From positions 1 through 64,000 of the forward strand of contig NZ_JBHSRF010000022.1 of the NCBI RefSeq assembly GCF_042658925.1: a stretch of DNA of 64,000 nt. Direction: 5' to 3'. How positions within the stretch are numbered: position 1 is the first letter of the stretch; every line of letters begins with the position of its first letter. Origin of the DNA: Sphaerisporangium aureirubrum. GTDB lineage: Bacteria; Actinomycetota; Actinomycetes; Streptosporangiales; Streptosporangiaceae. A model generated the notes under the pieces. It saw only the letters and a program-made list of their open reading frames with translations, was not told the origin of the DNA and did no database searches. The position numbers and the translations under genes were made by a program. This document shows positions 21,273 through 29,538 of this stretch, one piece after another.

Positions 21273-22414
21273 GCACCAACACCACGATCACCAATGGCAG
21301 GAACGCCGTCTCGGCGTTCACCGACGGCATCCGCGACCGCTGGGCCGACGCGCCCGGCTGGCAGCGCTGGATCGTCTACGCCGCACTGTTCGTCATCGCC
21401 CTGTTGCTGCCCTCCGACTCCATCGGGCAGTTCATGTCGCCGTACACCGACTGGGCGAGCGTGCTGTTCTTCCCCATCGGCACGTTCGTGGTCCTGGCGA
21501 TCGGCCTGAACGTCGTGGTCGGCCAGGCGGGCCTGCTGGACCTCGGGTACATCGCGTTCTTCGCCATCGGCGGCTACTCCATGGCGCTGCTCGGCACCGA
21601 GCTGGGGCTCAACTTCTGGGAGATCCTGGTCGTCGGCGTCGTGCTGTCGGCCGTGTCCGGAGTCGTGCTCGGCGGGCCGACCCTGCGGCTGCGCGGCGAC
21701 TACCTCGCCATCGTGACGCTCGGCTTCGGTGAGATCGTCCGGCAGACCGCCGAGAACACCCCCGCCATCGGCGGGCCGCGCGGCATCGCGGGCATCCCGC
21801 ACCCGCCGAGTCTCGACGGCGTCATGATCTTCGGGGTGGACGTCTTCCACTACGGCGTGCTCGACCCCCGGCCGTACTACTACCTGCTCGTGGTGGTGGC
21901 CACCGCCATCATCATCTTCGTGAAGCGGTGGGAGAAGAGCCGGGTCGGCCGCGCGTGGGCCGCCATCCGCGAGGACGAGGACGCCGCCGAGGTCATGGGC
22001 GTGCCGACCTTCAAGTTCAAGCTCCTCGCCTTCGCCATCGGCGCCTCCATCGGCGGCGCGATGGGGGTCGTCTGGGCCGGCAAGACCATCTCGATCAACC
22101 CGAACGACTTCATGTTCATGCTGTCGGCCACCATCCTCGCGGCGGTCGTGCTCGGCGGCTCGGGCAACCTGCCGGGCGTCATCCTCGGCGCGTTCCTGGT
22201 CGCCTGGCTGCCCGAGCGGTTCCGCGGCCTGTCCGACTACCGCATCATGGTGTTCGGCGGCGCACTGGTCGTCCTGATGATCTTCCGGCCGGAGGGCCTC
22301 CTGCCGTCCCGGCGCCGAAAAGCCGAACTGGCCGAGGGCACGGGCGGCATGGGCAGCCTCGGGGCCGAGGTCGCCGGGCCGGAGACCCACGCAGCCGAAG
22401 GAGCAGCCAAATGA
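21269..22414 (+). CDS. livM: Branched-chain amino acid ABC transporter permease
   Basis: The second permease of the transporter, 381 residues with about nine helices. LivM-type motifs are 'AIGLNVVVGQAGLLDLGYIA', 'GPTLRLRGDYLAIVTLGFGE' and the coupling loop 'GRAWAAIREDEDAAEVMGV'. The last 45 residues are hydrophilic. The start overlaps the livH stop by 4 nt and the stop overlaps livG by 4 nt, so translation of livHMG is coupled. Confidence 0.94.
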   Translation: MSTNTTITNGRNAVSAFTDGIRDRWADAPGWQRWIVYAALFVIALLLPSDSIGQFMSPYTDWASVLFFPIGTFVVLAIGLNVVVGQAGLLDLGYIAFFAIGGYSMALLGTELGLNFWEILVVGVVLSAVSGVVLGGPTLRLRGDYLAIVTLGFGEIVRQTAENTPAIGGPRGIAGIPHPPSLDGVMIFGVDVFHYGVLDPRPYYYLLVVVATAIIIFVKRWEKSRVGRAWAAIREDEDAAEVMGVPTFKFKLLAFAIGASIGGAMGVVWAGKTISINPNDFMFMLSATILAAVVLGGSGNLPGVILGAFLVAWLPERFRGLSDYRIMVFGGALVVLMIFRPEGLLPSRRRKAELAEGTGGMGSLGAEVAGPETHAAEGAAK

Positions 22415-23193
22415 GCGAGACGCGTCCGCTTCTGCGGCTGGAGACCGTCAAGATGCAGTTCGGCGGCGTCGTCGCGCTGCGCGACGTCGACCTGACGGTC
22501 AACGAGGGCGAGATCTTCGCGCTGATCGGGCCGAACGGCGCCGGCAAGACCACGGTGTTCAACGTGGTCACCGGCGTCTACCGCCCGACCGCCGGCCAGG
22601 TCGTCTTCGACGGCGACCGCATCGACGGCATGAAGCGCTACAAGGTCACCAAGCGTGGCCTCGCCCGCACCTTCCAGAACATCCGGCTGTTCCACAACAT
22701 GTCGGCCCTGGAGAACGTCATGGTGGGCGCGGACGCCCACCACCGCGCCGGCATGTTCAGCGCGGCCCTCGGGCTGCCCTGGCACCGCCACGAGGAGCGG
22801 GACGGCAAGGCACTGGCGCGGGAGCTGCTGGAGTTCGTCGGCATCGGCAACCGCTGGGAGGAGACCGCCAAGAACCTCCCGTACGGTGACCAGCGACGGC
22901 TGGAGATCGCCCGCGCGCTGGCCACCAAGCCGAAGCTGCTGCTGCTCGACGAGCCCGCGGCGGGCATGAACCCCGCGGAGAAGGAGTCCCTGCAGGGGCT
23001 CATCCGCAAGATCAGGGACGCCGGTCGCACGGTCCTGCTGATCGAGCACGACATGGCACTGGTGATGGGCATCAGCGACCGCATCGCCGTGCTCGACTTC
23101 GGGCAGAAGATCGCCGACGGCCTCCCCGCCGAGGTGCAGAACGACCCGAGGGTCATCGAGGCGTACCTGGGGGCTCCCGCCGATGCTTCTTGA
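22411..23193 (+). CDS. livG: Branched-chain amino acid ABC transporter ATP-binding protein
   Basis: A 260-residue ATPase. Walker A 'GPNGAGKTT', Q-loop 'ARTFQNIRLF', a signature stretch reading 'LPYGDQRRLEIARAL' in place of LSGGQ as normal for LivG, Walker B 'LLLLDEPAAGM' and switch His in 'LLIEHDM'. AAGGAG (22398-22403) precedes ATG 22411. The C-terminal part overlaps livF by 11 nt. Confidence 0.95.
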   Translation: MSETRPLLRLETVKMQFGGVVALRDVDLTVNEGEIFALIGPNGAGKTTVFNVVTGVYRPTAGQVVFDGDRIDGMKRYKVTKRGLARTFQNIRLFHNMSALENVMVGADAHHRAGMFSAALGLPWHRHEERDGKALARELLEFVGIGNRWEETAKNLPYGDQRRLEIARALATKPKLLLLDEPAAGMNPAEKESLQGLIRKIRDAGRTVLLIEHDMALVMGISDRIAVLDFGQKIADGLPAEVQNDPRVIEAYLGAPADAS

Positions 23194-23899
23194 AATCAGC
23201 GACATCCGCGTCCACTACGGCAAGATCGAGGCGATCAAGGGCGTGTCCCTGCAGGTCGACGAGGGCGAGATCGTCACCCTCATCGGCGCCAACGGGGCCG
23301 GCAAGACCACCACGCTCAAGACCATCTCGGGCCTGCGCCCGCTCACCTCGGGCAGCGTGGTGTTCGACGGCCAGGACATCAGCAAGATGCCCGGCCACAA
23401 GCGGGTGCTGGCCGGCATCGGCCAGTCTCCCGAGGGCCGCGGCGTCTTCCCGGGCATGACCGTCACCGAGAACCTCCTGATGGGCGCCTACACCCGCTCG
23501 GGCGACCTGACCAAGGATCTCGACGAGGTCTTCGAGCTGTTCCCGCGCCTGGCCGAACGCCGCAACCAGGCGGGCGGCACGATGTCCGGCGGGGAGCAGC
23601 AGATGGTCGCCATCGGCCGCGCCCTGATGAGCCGTCCGAAGGTCCTCCTGCTGGACGAGCCGTCGATGGGCCTGGCCCCCATGCTGGTCACCCAGATCTT
23701 CACCATCATCAAGGAGATCAACAACCGCGGCACCACCGTGCTCCTGGTTGAGCAGAACGCCCAGCAGGCCCTCCAGCTGGCGCACCGCGCCTACGTTCTG
23801 GAGACCGGCCGCGTCGTCAAGTCCGCCCCCGCCTCCGACCTCCTCAACGACCCCCAGGTCCGGGAGGCCTACCTCGGCGGCGAACTGGGCACCCACTGA
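23183..23899 (+). CDS. livF: Branched-chain amino acid ABC transporter ATP-binding protein
   Basis: The second ATPase, 238 residues. Walker A 'GANGAGKTT', Q-loop 'GIGQSPEGRGVFPGMTV', signature 'MSGGEQQMVAIGRALM', Walker B 'VLLLDEPSMGLAP' and switch 'LLVEQNAQQAL' are all typical of LivF. It starts inside the 3' end of livG. It ends the operon, followed by a large hairpin. Confidence 0.95.
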   Translation: MLLEISDIRVHYGKIEAIKGVSLQVDEGEIVTLIGANGAGKTTTLKTISGLRPLTSGSVVFDGQDISKMPGHKRVLAGIGQSPEGRGVFPGMTVTENLLMGAYTRSGDLTKDLDEVFELFPRLAERRNQAGGTMSGGEQQMVAIGRALMSRPKVLLLDEPSMGLAPMLVTQIFTIIKEINNRGTTVLLVEQNAQQALQLAHRAYVLETGRVVKSAPASDLLNDPQVREAYLGGELGTH

Positions 23900-23914
23900 C
23901 GGGGTCCGGCAAGA

Positions 23915-23953
23915 CGGCCGCCTCTCCGGGACGCGATCCCGGTGAGGCGGCCG
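23915..23953 (+). terminator. Terminator of the liv operon
   Basis: CGGCCGCCTC (23915-23924) pairs with GAGGCGGCCG (23944-23953). After one T-T mismatch a further CCGGG/CCCGG stem forms, with a 7-nt loop. It starts 16 nt after the livF stop. Confidence 0.75.
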
Positions 23954-24013
23954 GACGAGACATCCGCCCGGTCTGAACAGCGGTCCCGTCCGGGCGGGCT
24001 CTTGAACGACAGA

Positions 24014-24039
24014 CCCGGCCGGGACGCGACCCGGCCGGG
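24014..24039. terminator. Second hairpin between the convergent liv operon and small secreted gene
   Basis: Two copies of the self-complementary CCCGGCCGGG (24014-24023 and 24030-24039) are separated by 6 nt and can form a 10-bp stem. It is symmetric, so it can serve either strand; the nearest minus-strand gene ends at 24205. Another CCGCCCGG/CCGGGCGG pair lies between it and the liv terminator. Confidence 0.5.
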
Positions 24040-24204
24040 CGGTTTCATGTCCCCGGGGAATCCCCTGCGGAGCCGGGGCGGGAACGAAGTCTTCCGAGGT
24101 GAACGGCGGGAGGCCACGAGCCGCGGGCGCGGGGTGGCGTCCCGCCGGCCTGTGGCGCGCTCCCAGGCTCGCCGTCCGAGCCTGGGGCGCATCCGTTCAC
24201 GGTG

Positions 24205-24423
24205 TCACGAGTAGAGGAAGTAGTAGTAATACTGGCTCTTCCACTCGCATCGCCAGTTGTCCCACCAGCCTTGGTCGTCGCCGTAGCTTCCGACCCGCTG
24301 GCATTCCGAATACTGCCGGTAGATGCCGTTCAGCGACTCGGCCTGTGCCGGGGCGGCGCCGATGGATAACGACACTCCGATGGCCAGAACGGCCGAGACG
24401 AGAACCGCGCGTGCCTTGCGCAT
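24205..24423 (-). CDS. Small secreted Cys/Tyr/Trp-rich protein
   Basis: A 72-residue protein with a clear signal peptide (basic start, hydrophobic 8-23, cleavage after 'APAQA' at about residue 28). The predicted mature peptide is only 44 residues, with two Cys 18 apart ('SECQRVG' and 'WRCEWK'), four Trp and a C-terminal run of four Tyr. A near-perfect AGGAGG lies just upstream of the start on the minus strand (about 24430-24435 on the plus strand). Small secreted proteins with a Cys-Gln-Xaa-Xaa-Gly core and a Trp-Xaa-Cys end are common in filamentous actinomycetes, mostly without known function. The strong signal peptide and ribosome-binding site make this a real gene. Confidence 0.75.
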   Translation of the reverse strand: MRKARAVLVSAVLAIGVSLSIGAAPAQAESLNGIYRQYSECQRVGSYGDDQGWWDNWRCEWKSQYYYYFLYS

Positions 24424-25053
24424 TCATCCTCCTGCGACTGGGCAGATCATGGCGGTCAAGATATCACCCTTTGTGTCAGAAAGTATTGTCACGACCGTGT
24501 GACAGGCACGGAGAGTCGCCGTCGGCGAAGGGCGGGCCGGCGATCGCGGTGTTTAGATGAGGGCGGCACATGTTTCACGATGATTGTGCGATTCAAGGCT
24601 GACATTAATTCCCGGTCTGCCTGATTTAAGGATCTCCAGATGTCCCATATCATGATCATGCCATTTGTGATCATCACTGCCCTCCTCCCGCTGTTCCGGG
24701 CACTGTGGCCGGTCATGTCCCGAAACGCCGGTATGGCCGGGTCGTCGGCCATCGGTGCTGAAACTTTCTTGGCGTTTGTCGCGTTCGGTCCCAGATGGGC
24801 CGCTTTTCCCTGTTCAGACTGAGGACCTGCTGTCAGAAATGGACCGATCCGACGAATACTTTGACCCTGGTCGCGTACCTGTCATATCGTCGCCTCGCCC
24901 ATATCGATGCAAGGCCAGGACTTGAAACGGGACGTACGTTCTCAACAGGCGCTACGGCTCGCGTGCTGATCGCGGCTGCCCCGGACCGGGGGAGATCTGG
25001 ACGGCCACCACCTGGGTAGCGGCGATCACCCCGAGTACCGGAGGCGCACCACC
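24424..25053. other. 630-nt gene-free, AT-richer spacer
   Basis: No supported coding region. Base composition around 24560-24700 is clearly lower in GC than the flanking genes and short open frames lack codon bias. It must hold the diverging promoters of the small secreted gene and the esterase gene. The composition is a sign of acquired or relaxed sequence. Confidence 0.6.
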
Positions 25054-26367
25054 ATGCATGCTCGTATCCGTAGGTCCGCGATCGCCGGCATGGTCATGAC
25101 CATGCTGGCCACCGTCGGCCTGTCGTTATCCTTCGCGCCGCCGGCCCACGCCGCGGTGATCAGCGACATCGCCTACGCGCCCGCGTCGCCGGCCGGCTCC
25201 AGGGGACATCTGCTCGACCTCTACCTGCCGACGGGCGGCCTCACCCCCCGGCCGCTGCTGATCTGGCACAGCGGCTCGGCGTGGTCGAGCGACGACGGCA
25301 AGGTCGGCGCGGACGCCATCGCCGCCGTCTTCAACCCCAAGGGGTTCGCGGTGGCCGGCGTCAGTGTCCGGTCCAGCACGCAGGCGGTCTTCCCGGCCCA
25401 GGTGCACGACATCAAGGCGGCCATCCGCTTTCTGCGCGCCAACGCCGCCACCTACCAGATCGACCCCAATCGCATCGCCATGATGGGCGACTCCTCGGGC
25501 GGCTGGCTGACGGAGATGGCCACCCTGACCGGCGGCGTGGCGTCGTTGGAGGGCACCGTCGGCACGACCGGCGTCTCCAGTGCCGTGCAGGGAGGGCTCG
25601 CCTTCTTCAGCCCCACCGACTTCCTGCAGATGAACGCGCAGAACCTGCCGACCGGTGGGCTGGACCACAACTCTCCCGCCTCCCCCGAATCCCTCCTGAT
25701 CGGTTGCGCCATCCAGACCTGTCCCACCCAGACGGCTCTGGCCAATCCGATCAATTACGTCGACCAGAACGACCCGCCGTTGATGTTCCTGCACGGCCAG
25801 GCCGACTTCCTGGTACCGCACGGGCAGAGCGTCCTGCTCTACAACAAGATCAAGACCAGCTGTGGCAACGCCCAGTTCATCTCGATTCCCGGCGCGGACC
25901 ACGGCCTGAGCTGGGTGATGGACCCCGCCCGCTACGGCACCCAGACCACCTACACCACGACGAACTGCTCCGGGACCACCGTGGCCGGCTCGCCCAACCC
26001 CACCTGGGTCAACTTCGAGACCTGGCTGCGCGGCGCACTCAAGCTGGGCAACTCCTGCAACGTCGCCTACGCCCCCAGTCCCTGGAGCGGAGCCTTCAAC
26101 GCCACGGTGACCATGACGAACACCGGGACGACCCCCATCGACCGCTGGGCCATGCAATGGACCTGGCCGGGCAGTCAGCAGATCGTCAGTGCCTGGAACG
26201 CCACGGTGACCCAGACCGGCACCGCGGTGCTCGCACGCGACGCCGGCACCAACGCCTATATCGGCCCCGGCTCCGCCGCGAGCTTCGGCTTCCAGGCGAA
26301 CGGGACGAGCGTCACGCCGGCCGAGTTCAAACTCAACGGAATCGTTTGTACCAAGGTGCCCAGCTGA
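25054..26367 (+). CDS. Secreted alpha/beta-hydrolase esterase with C-terminal CBM2
   Basis: A 437-residue exported enzyme. The signal peptide is cleaved after about residue 33 ('PAHA'). Residues 40-330 form an esterase-type alpha/beta hydrolase with 'IWHSGSAW' near the oxyanion hole, Ser147 in 'MMGDSSGGW', Asp251 in 'HGQADFLVP' and His283 in 'GADHGLSW'. Residues 335-437 are a family 2 carbohydrate-binding module: Cys335 and Cys432 bracket a beta-sandwich with the surface Trp residues ('SPWSGAFNATVTMTN', 'RWAMQWTWPG', 'VSAWNATVT'). There is almost no linker. Likely an acetylxylan or feruloyl-type esterase acting on plant polysaccharide; the exact ester is not readable. GGAGG lies 9 nt before ATG. 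The aryl polyketide cassette begins 720 nt downstream on the same strand. Confidence 0.88.
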   Translation: MHARIRRSAIAGMVMTMLATVGLSLSFAPPAHAAVISDIAYAPASPAGSRGHLLDLYLPTGGLTPRPLLIWHSGSAWSSDDGKVGADAIAAVFNPKGFAVAGVSVRSSTQAVFPAQVHDIKAAIRFLRANAATYQIDPNRIAMMGDSSGGWLTEMATLTGGVASLEGTVGTTGVSSAVQGGLAFFSPTDFLQMNAQNLPTGGLDHNSPASPESLLIGCAIQTCPTQTALANPINYVDQNDPPLMFLHGQADFLVPHGQSVLLYNKIKTSCGNAQFISIPGADHGLSWVMDPARYGTQTTYTTTNCSGTTVAGSPNPTWVNFETWLRGALKLGNSCNVAYAPSPWSGAFNATVTMTNTGTTPIDRWAMQWTWPGSQQIVSAWNATVTQTGTAVLARDAGTNAYIGPGSAASFGFQANGTSVTPAEFKLNGIVCTKVPS

Positions 26368-26408
26368 CGACACGTCTGTCTGTCCCGCAGATAGTGCGGT
26401 AGTTAGCG

Positions 26409-26443
26409 CGTTGCCGGTCCGTGCGACGGACGGACCGGCAACG
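26409..26443 (+). terminator. Terminator after the CBM2 esterase
   Basis: A 14-bp perfect stem: 26409-26422 pairs with 26430-26443, with a 7-nt loop. It begins 42 nt after the stop and should isolate the esterase from the polyketide cassette. Confidence 0.75.
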
Positions 26444-27086
26444 GCTGAGCCGGATTCCTCCGATGAATGGCGACGGACCGGTGGTTCTCCGGGCGCCGTG
26501 GAAACGCATCCGTAACCATCCAGGCGGAGAAACCGCAGCTCGGAGCGGAAATTTTCATTTCATAACTCAAACACGTTCCGCCGAACTCCGATCACGCAAT
26601 GACGTTGTTCAGATTTCGGACGCTCATATTGCTTTACTCGATGGTCAGCCCCTATCCTTGCCTGTGTGACGGCCGACGAGAGAGAGGAGCATGTTACGGC
26701 ATTTGGTTTCAAGCACTTCGACGGTCGGCGGGGACTGCGGAACAACCAGCCTGAACATCGCCTGACCGTCGGCTCCGTTTTCACGACTTTTTTCGTTGGT
26801 CGGCTGCGAGCTATTCGACATCCCGTACCGCGATTTCGCTGCGTTTCACGATAAGAAACCGCGTCCCTGCTCTGTAGCGGGTGCCTTTATGTGAACGCAC
26901 GATACGGGTGTCGCCCGTCCCACCTCGCTCGCCTGACCCGCTGCCGGAAGGCCCCATGGCTGCGGCCTGTCCGGAAACCCCGTCGGCGTCCTGATGACGC
27001 CGTACTCCATGGTGCTCCGCCGGTTCGGCGGTGCCTCTTCTCGCCGTGCCGGCAGGTGTGGCGATCGTCCACGAGTTAGGGGACGC
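26444..27086 (+). other. 643-nt spacer before the polyketide cassette, with a candidate promoter
   Basis: No gene is supported. Part of it (about 26550-26800) is AT-richer than its surroundings. TTGCTT (26629-26634) and TATCCT (26653-26658), 18 nt apart, look like a sigma-70-type promoter. A 62-codon frame from 26666 has no family resemblance. The promoter may serve the cassette through a leader of about 430 nt, or the region may be a remnant. Confidence 0.4.
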
Positions 27087-28154
27087 GTGCGTACATCCAA
27101 CATGTTCGTCAGAAGCCTCGGCACTTTTGTGCCGGACGCCGTGAGCATCGAGCAGGCGGTCCGGGACGGGCTGTACCCGGCCGAGGAGGTCGAGCAGTTC
27201 CAGCAGATCGGCGCGGCGGTGGCCGGCGACGTGTCCGCGCCCGAGATGGCGCGCCGCGCGGTCCAGGACGCCTACGACCGCTGGTGCGAGTCCTCCCCGC
27301 GTGACCTCGATCTCCTGCTCTATCCGTCGGTCTGGCACCAGGGTCCGAACGGCTGGCAGCCCCAGCACTACCTGCAGATGCACCTCTTCGGCGGCCACGT
27401 GCCGGCGTACGAGATCCGGAGCGGCTGCGTCGGAATGATCAGCTCGCTCCAGCTGGCGGCGAGCTACCTGCAGGCCGACCCGGCCCACCAGACGGCGATG
27501 GTGGTCTCCGCCGACAACCACGGCACCCCGCTGGTGGACCGCTGGCGGATGACGCCCGGCGCGGTGATAGGCGACGCCGCGTGCGCGCTCCTCCTCGGCA
27601 AGGACTACGGCATGGCCGAGCTCCTCTCGGTCAACGCGACGACGATCCCGGAGGCCGACGCCGTCAACGACGGCGCCTACCCCCTGTTCCCCCCGGACGC
27701 CACCATCGGGAGAGGGCTGAGCTTCGGAGACCGGCACGAGGAGTTCCGCCAGAGGTTGCTCAAGAAGCAGGGCACCGGGATCCACCTGAAGATCCAGAAG
27801 ACGATGATGCAACAGGTGGAACAGACCTTGGACGAGGCCGGGATCAAGCTGGCCGACATCACCCGGGTGGCGTTCCCCCACGGCCGCCGCGAGGACCTGG
27901 ACGGGCAGATGTCCTGGCTGGGCATCGGGGTCGACCAGACGACCTGGGACTACGGCCGGCGCGTCGGCCACTGCGGCGCGGTCGACCAGTTCATCGCCTT
28001 CGAGCACCTGGTCGCGACCGGTGGGCTCGTACCAGGAGATCACCTGCTGATGGTGGGGTTCGGTTCGGGAACGTCGGTCGCCGCGGCCGCGTTCAGGGTC
28101 CTCGCGCCCTCTCCGGTGACGCGGCCCGCGGCACGAGAGGGGCACTCGGCATGA
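27087..28154 (+). CDS. KASIII-like acyltransferase (ChlB3/CerJ type), first copy
   Basis: A 355-residue thiolase-fold protein related to FabH but of the acyl-transfer branch found in aryl polyketide clusters (ChlB3, ChlB6, CalO4, CerJ). The nucleophile is Cys114 in 'YEIRSGCVGMISS'. His265 in 'VAFPHGRRED' matches the second catalytic residue of FabH. The place of the FabH Asn reads 'VGHCGAVD' (H295), which is not a condensing-enzyme triad. It lacks features of ordinary FabH and clusters with a free ACP and an iterative PKS. By analogy it should lift an aryl acyl group off the synthase ACP and pass it to the free ACP or an acceptor. GTG 27087 follows AGGGGA at short spacing; ATG 27102 is an alternative. 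It overlaps the ACP gene by 4 nt. Confidence 0.85.
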   Translation: MRTSNMFVRSLGTFVPDAVSIEQAVRDGLYPAEEVEQFQQIGAAVAGDVSAPEMARRAVQDAYDRWCESSPRDLDLLLYPSVWHQGPNGWQPQHYLQMHLFGGHVPAYEIRSGCVGMISSLQLAASYLQADPAHQTAMVVSADNHGTPLVDRWRMTPGAVIGDAACALLLGKDYGMAELLSVNATTIPEADAVNDGAYPLFPPDATIGRGLSFGDRHEEFRQRLLKKQGTGIHLKIQKTMMQQVEQTLDEAGIKLADITRVAFPHGRREDLDGQMSWLGIGVDQTTWDYGRRVGHCGAVDQFIAFEHLVATGGLVPGDHLLMVGFGSGTSVAAAAFRVLAPSPVTRPAAREGHSA

Positions 28155-28429
28155 CGACCGTACGGAACACCGGCGAGATCGCTCACAGGCTGGTCGCCTT
28201 CATTCAGGAGAACCTGGTCACCGACGATGTCGACCTGAAGGTCGACGAGACGACCCCGCTCCTGCTGTCGGGCCTTCTGGACTCCCTGCGGACGGCGCGC
28301 CTGCTGAACTTCATCCGGCGGGAGATCGGCGTCCCGATCCCCGCCGCGAAGCTCGACCCCGAGAACTTCAAGGACGTGGCGACCATCGCCGCGATGATCA
28401 AAGAACTCGAACCGGCGTCGTTCGTCTAG
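28151..28429 (+). CDS. Free-standing acyl carrier protein of the aryl polyketide cassette
   Basis: A 92-residue carrier protein. The phosphopantetheine Ser is Ser45 in 'LLSGLLDSLRTARLL', with a helix II/III pattern of normal length and an N-terminal helix 'IAHRLVAFIQENLV'. The motif has Asp-Ser-Leu as in discrete ACPs of ChlB2 type. It sits between the two KASIII-like genes and overlaps the first by ATGA. It probably holds the aryl group between release from the PKS and transfer to the acceptor. Confidence 0.85.
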   Translation: MTTVRNTGEIAHRLVAFIQENLVTDDVDLKVDETTPLLLSGLLDSLRTARLLNFIRREIGVPIPAAKLDPENFKDVATIAAMIKELEPASFV

Positions 28430-28455
28430 CCGTCCGAGCCAGTGAGGGCAGAGTC

Positions 28456-29496
28456 ATGCAGTGGGCGGACACCTACATCAGCGGAGTGGGAGCCTTCCTC
28501 CCGAGGACGGTCAGCGTCGAGAAGGCCGTCGCCAAAGGCTGGTACCCGGCCGAAGAGGTCGAACTGCACAACCTGGCCGGGGCGGCGGTGGCCGGTGACG
28601 TACCGGCTCCGGAGATGGCTCTGCACGCCGCGCAGAGCGCGCTCAAGCGCAGCGGGCGGGCACCGGCCGACCTCGATCTCCTTCTCTACGCCTCGACGTG
28701 GCACCAGGGTCCGGACGGCTGGCCGCCGCACGCCTACCTGCAGCGCCATCTGGTCGGCGGGGACGTCCTGGCCACCGAGATCCGGCAGGGCTGCAACGGG
28801 ATGTTCATCGGCCTGGAGCTCGCGGCGAGCTACCTGGACGCCACTCCCGGCCGGCAGGCCGCCCTGCTGGTCGCCGCCGACAACTACGGCACCCCGTTGA
28901 TGGACCGTTGGCGGATGGGTCCCGGCTATATCGGCGGGGACGCCGCCAGCGCGCTCGTGCTCACGAAGGGCGCGGGTTTCGCGCGCCTGATGTCGGTCTG
29001 CACCGTGACCGTGACCGAGGCCGAGGAACTGCACCGGGGCACCGAACCCCTGTTCCCTCCCGGCGTCACCGTCGGGCGCCGGATGAGCTTCGGCGCCAGG
29101 AACGAGCAGTTCCGGCAGCAGGTCATGCCCCGGGGCGAGAGCACGGCGGCACTGTTCAAGATCCAGCGGGCGCTGATGGAGGTCGTCGAGCGCGCGCTGA
29201 CCGAGAGCGGGATCGAGGCCCGCGATCTCACCCGGGTGGCCTTCATGAACTACTCCGAAGAGATCGTCGAGCAGCGTTGCATGGCCGCGCTCGACCTGCC
29301 GATGTCCCGATCGACCTGGGACTACGGCCGCACCATCGGCCACTGCGGGGCCAGTGACCAGGTCCTCGCCCTCGACCGGCTGCTCGTGACCGGGCAACTG
29401 GGCCCCGGTGACCACCTGCTGATGCTCGGCACCGGCCCTGGGGTCACCGTCTCCAGCGCCGTGATCAAGATTCTCGATACGCCCTCATGGTCCTGA
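28456..29496 (+). CDS. KASIII-like acyltransferase, second copy with altered active site
   Basis: A 346-residue paralogue of the first KASIII-like protein, similar along its whole length ('LYPAEEVE' against 'WYPAEEVE', 'STWHQGPDGW', 'ADNYGTPLMDRWRM'). The nucleophile Cys113 is kept in 'TEIRQGCNGMF'. The catalytic His of the first copy is Asn265 here ('VAFMNYSEEI'), while 'IGHCGASDQ' is kept. The two copies therefore should have different acceptors or chemistry. By analogy with chlorothricin ChlB6, this copy could move the aryl group from the free ACP to the final acceptor. GAGGG is 7 nt before ATG 28456. It is spaced 26 nt from the ACP gene and 42 nt from the PKS. Confidence 0.84.
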   Translation: MQWADTYISGVGAFLPRTVSVEKAVAKGWYPAEEVELHNLAGAAVAGDVPAPEMALHAAQSALKRSGRAPADLDLLLYASTWHQGPDGWPPHAYLQRHLVGGDVLATEIRQGCNGMFIGLELAASYLDATPGRQAALLVAADNYGTPLMDRWRMGPGYIGGDAASALVLTKGAGFARLMSVCTVTVTEAEELHRGTEPLFPPGVTVGRRMSFGARNEQFRQQVMPRGESTAALFKIQRALMEVVERALTESGIEARDLTRVAFMNYSEEIVEQRCMAALDLPMSRSTWDYGRTIGHCGASDQVLALDRLLVTGQLGPGDHLLMLGTGPGVTVSSAVIKILDTPSWS

Positions 29497-29538
29497 AACG
29501 TGGCTGTGAAACGTCGTCCTTGAAGGGAAACGAACGCG

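Noticed and set aside
26666..26854. 62-codon frame behind the candidate promoter at 26629-26658
   Set aside because: No ribosome-binding site, poor codon bias for this genome and no recognisable motif.
27087..28154. Ordinary fatty-acid FabH
   Set aside because: The FabH Asn is missing, the gene sits with a PKS and a second copy, and no fatty acid genes are near.
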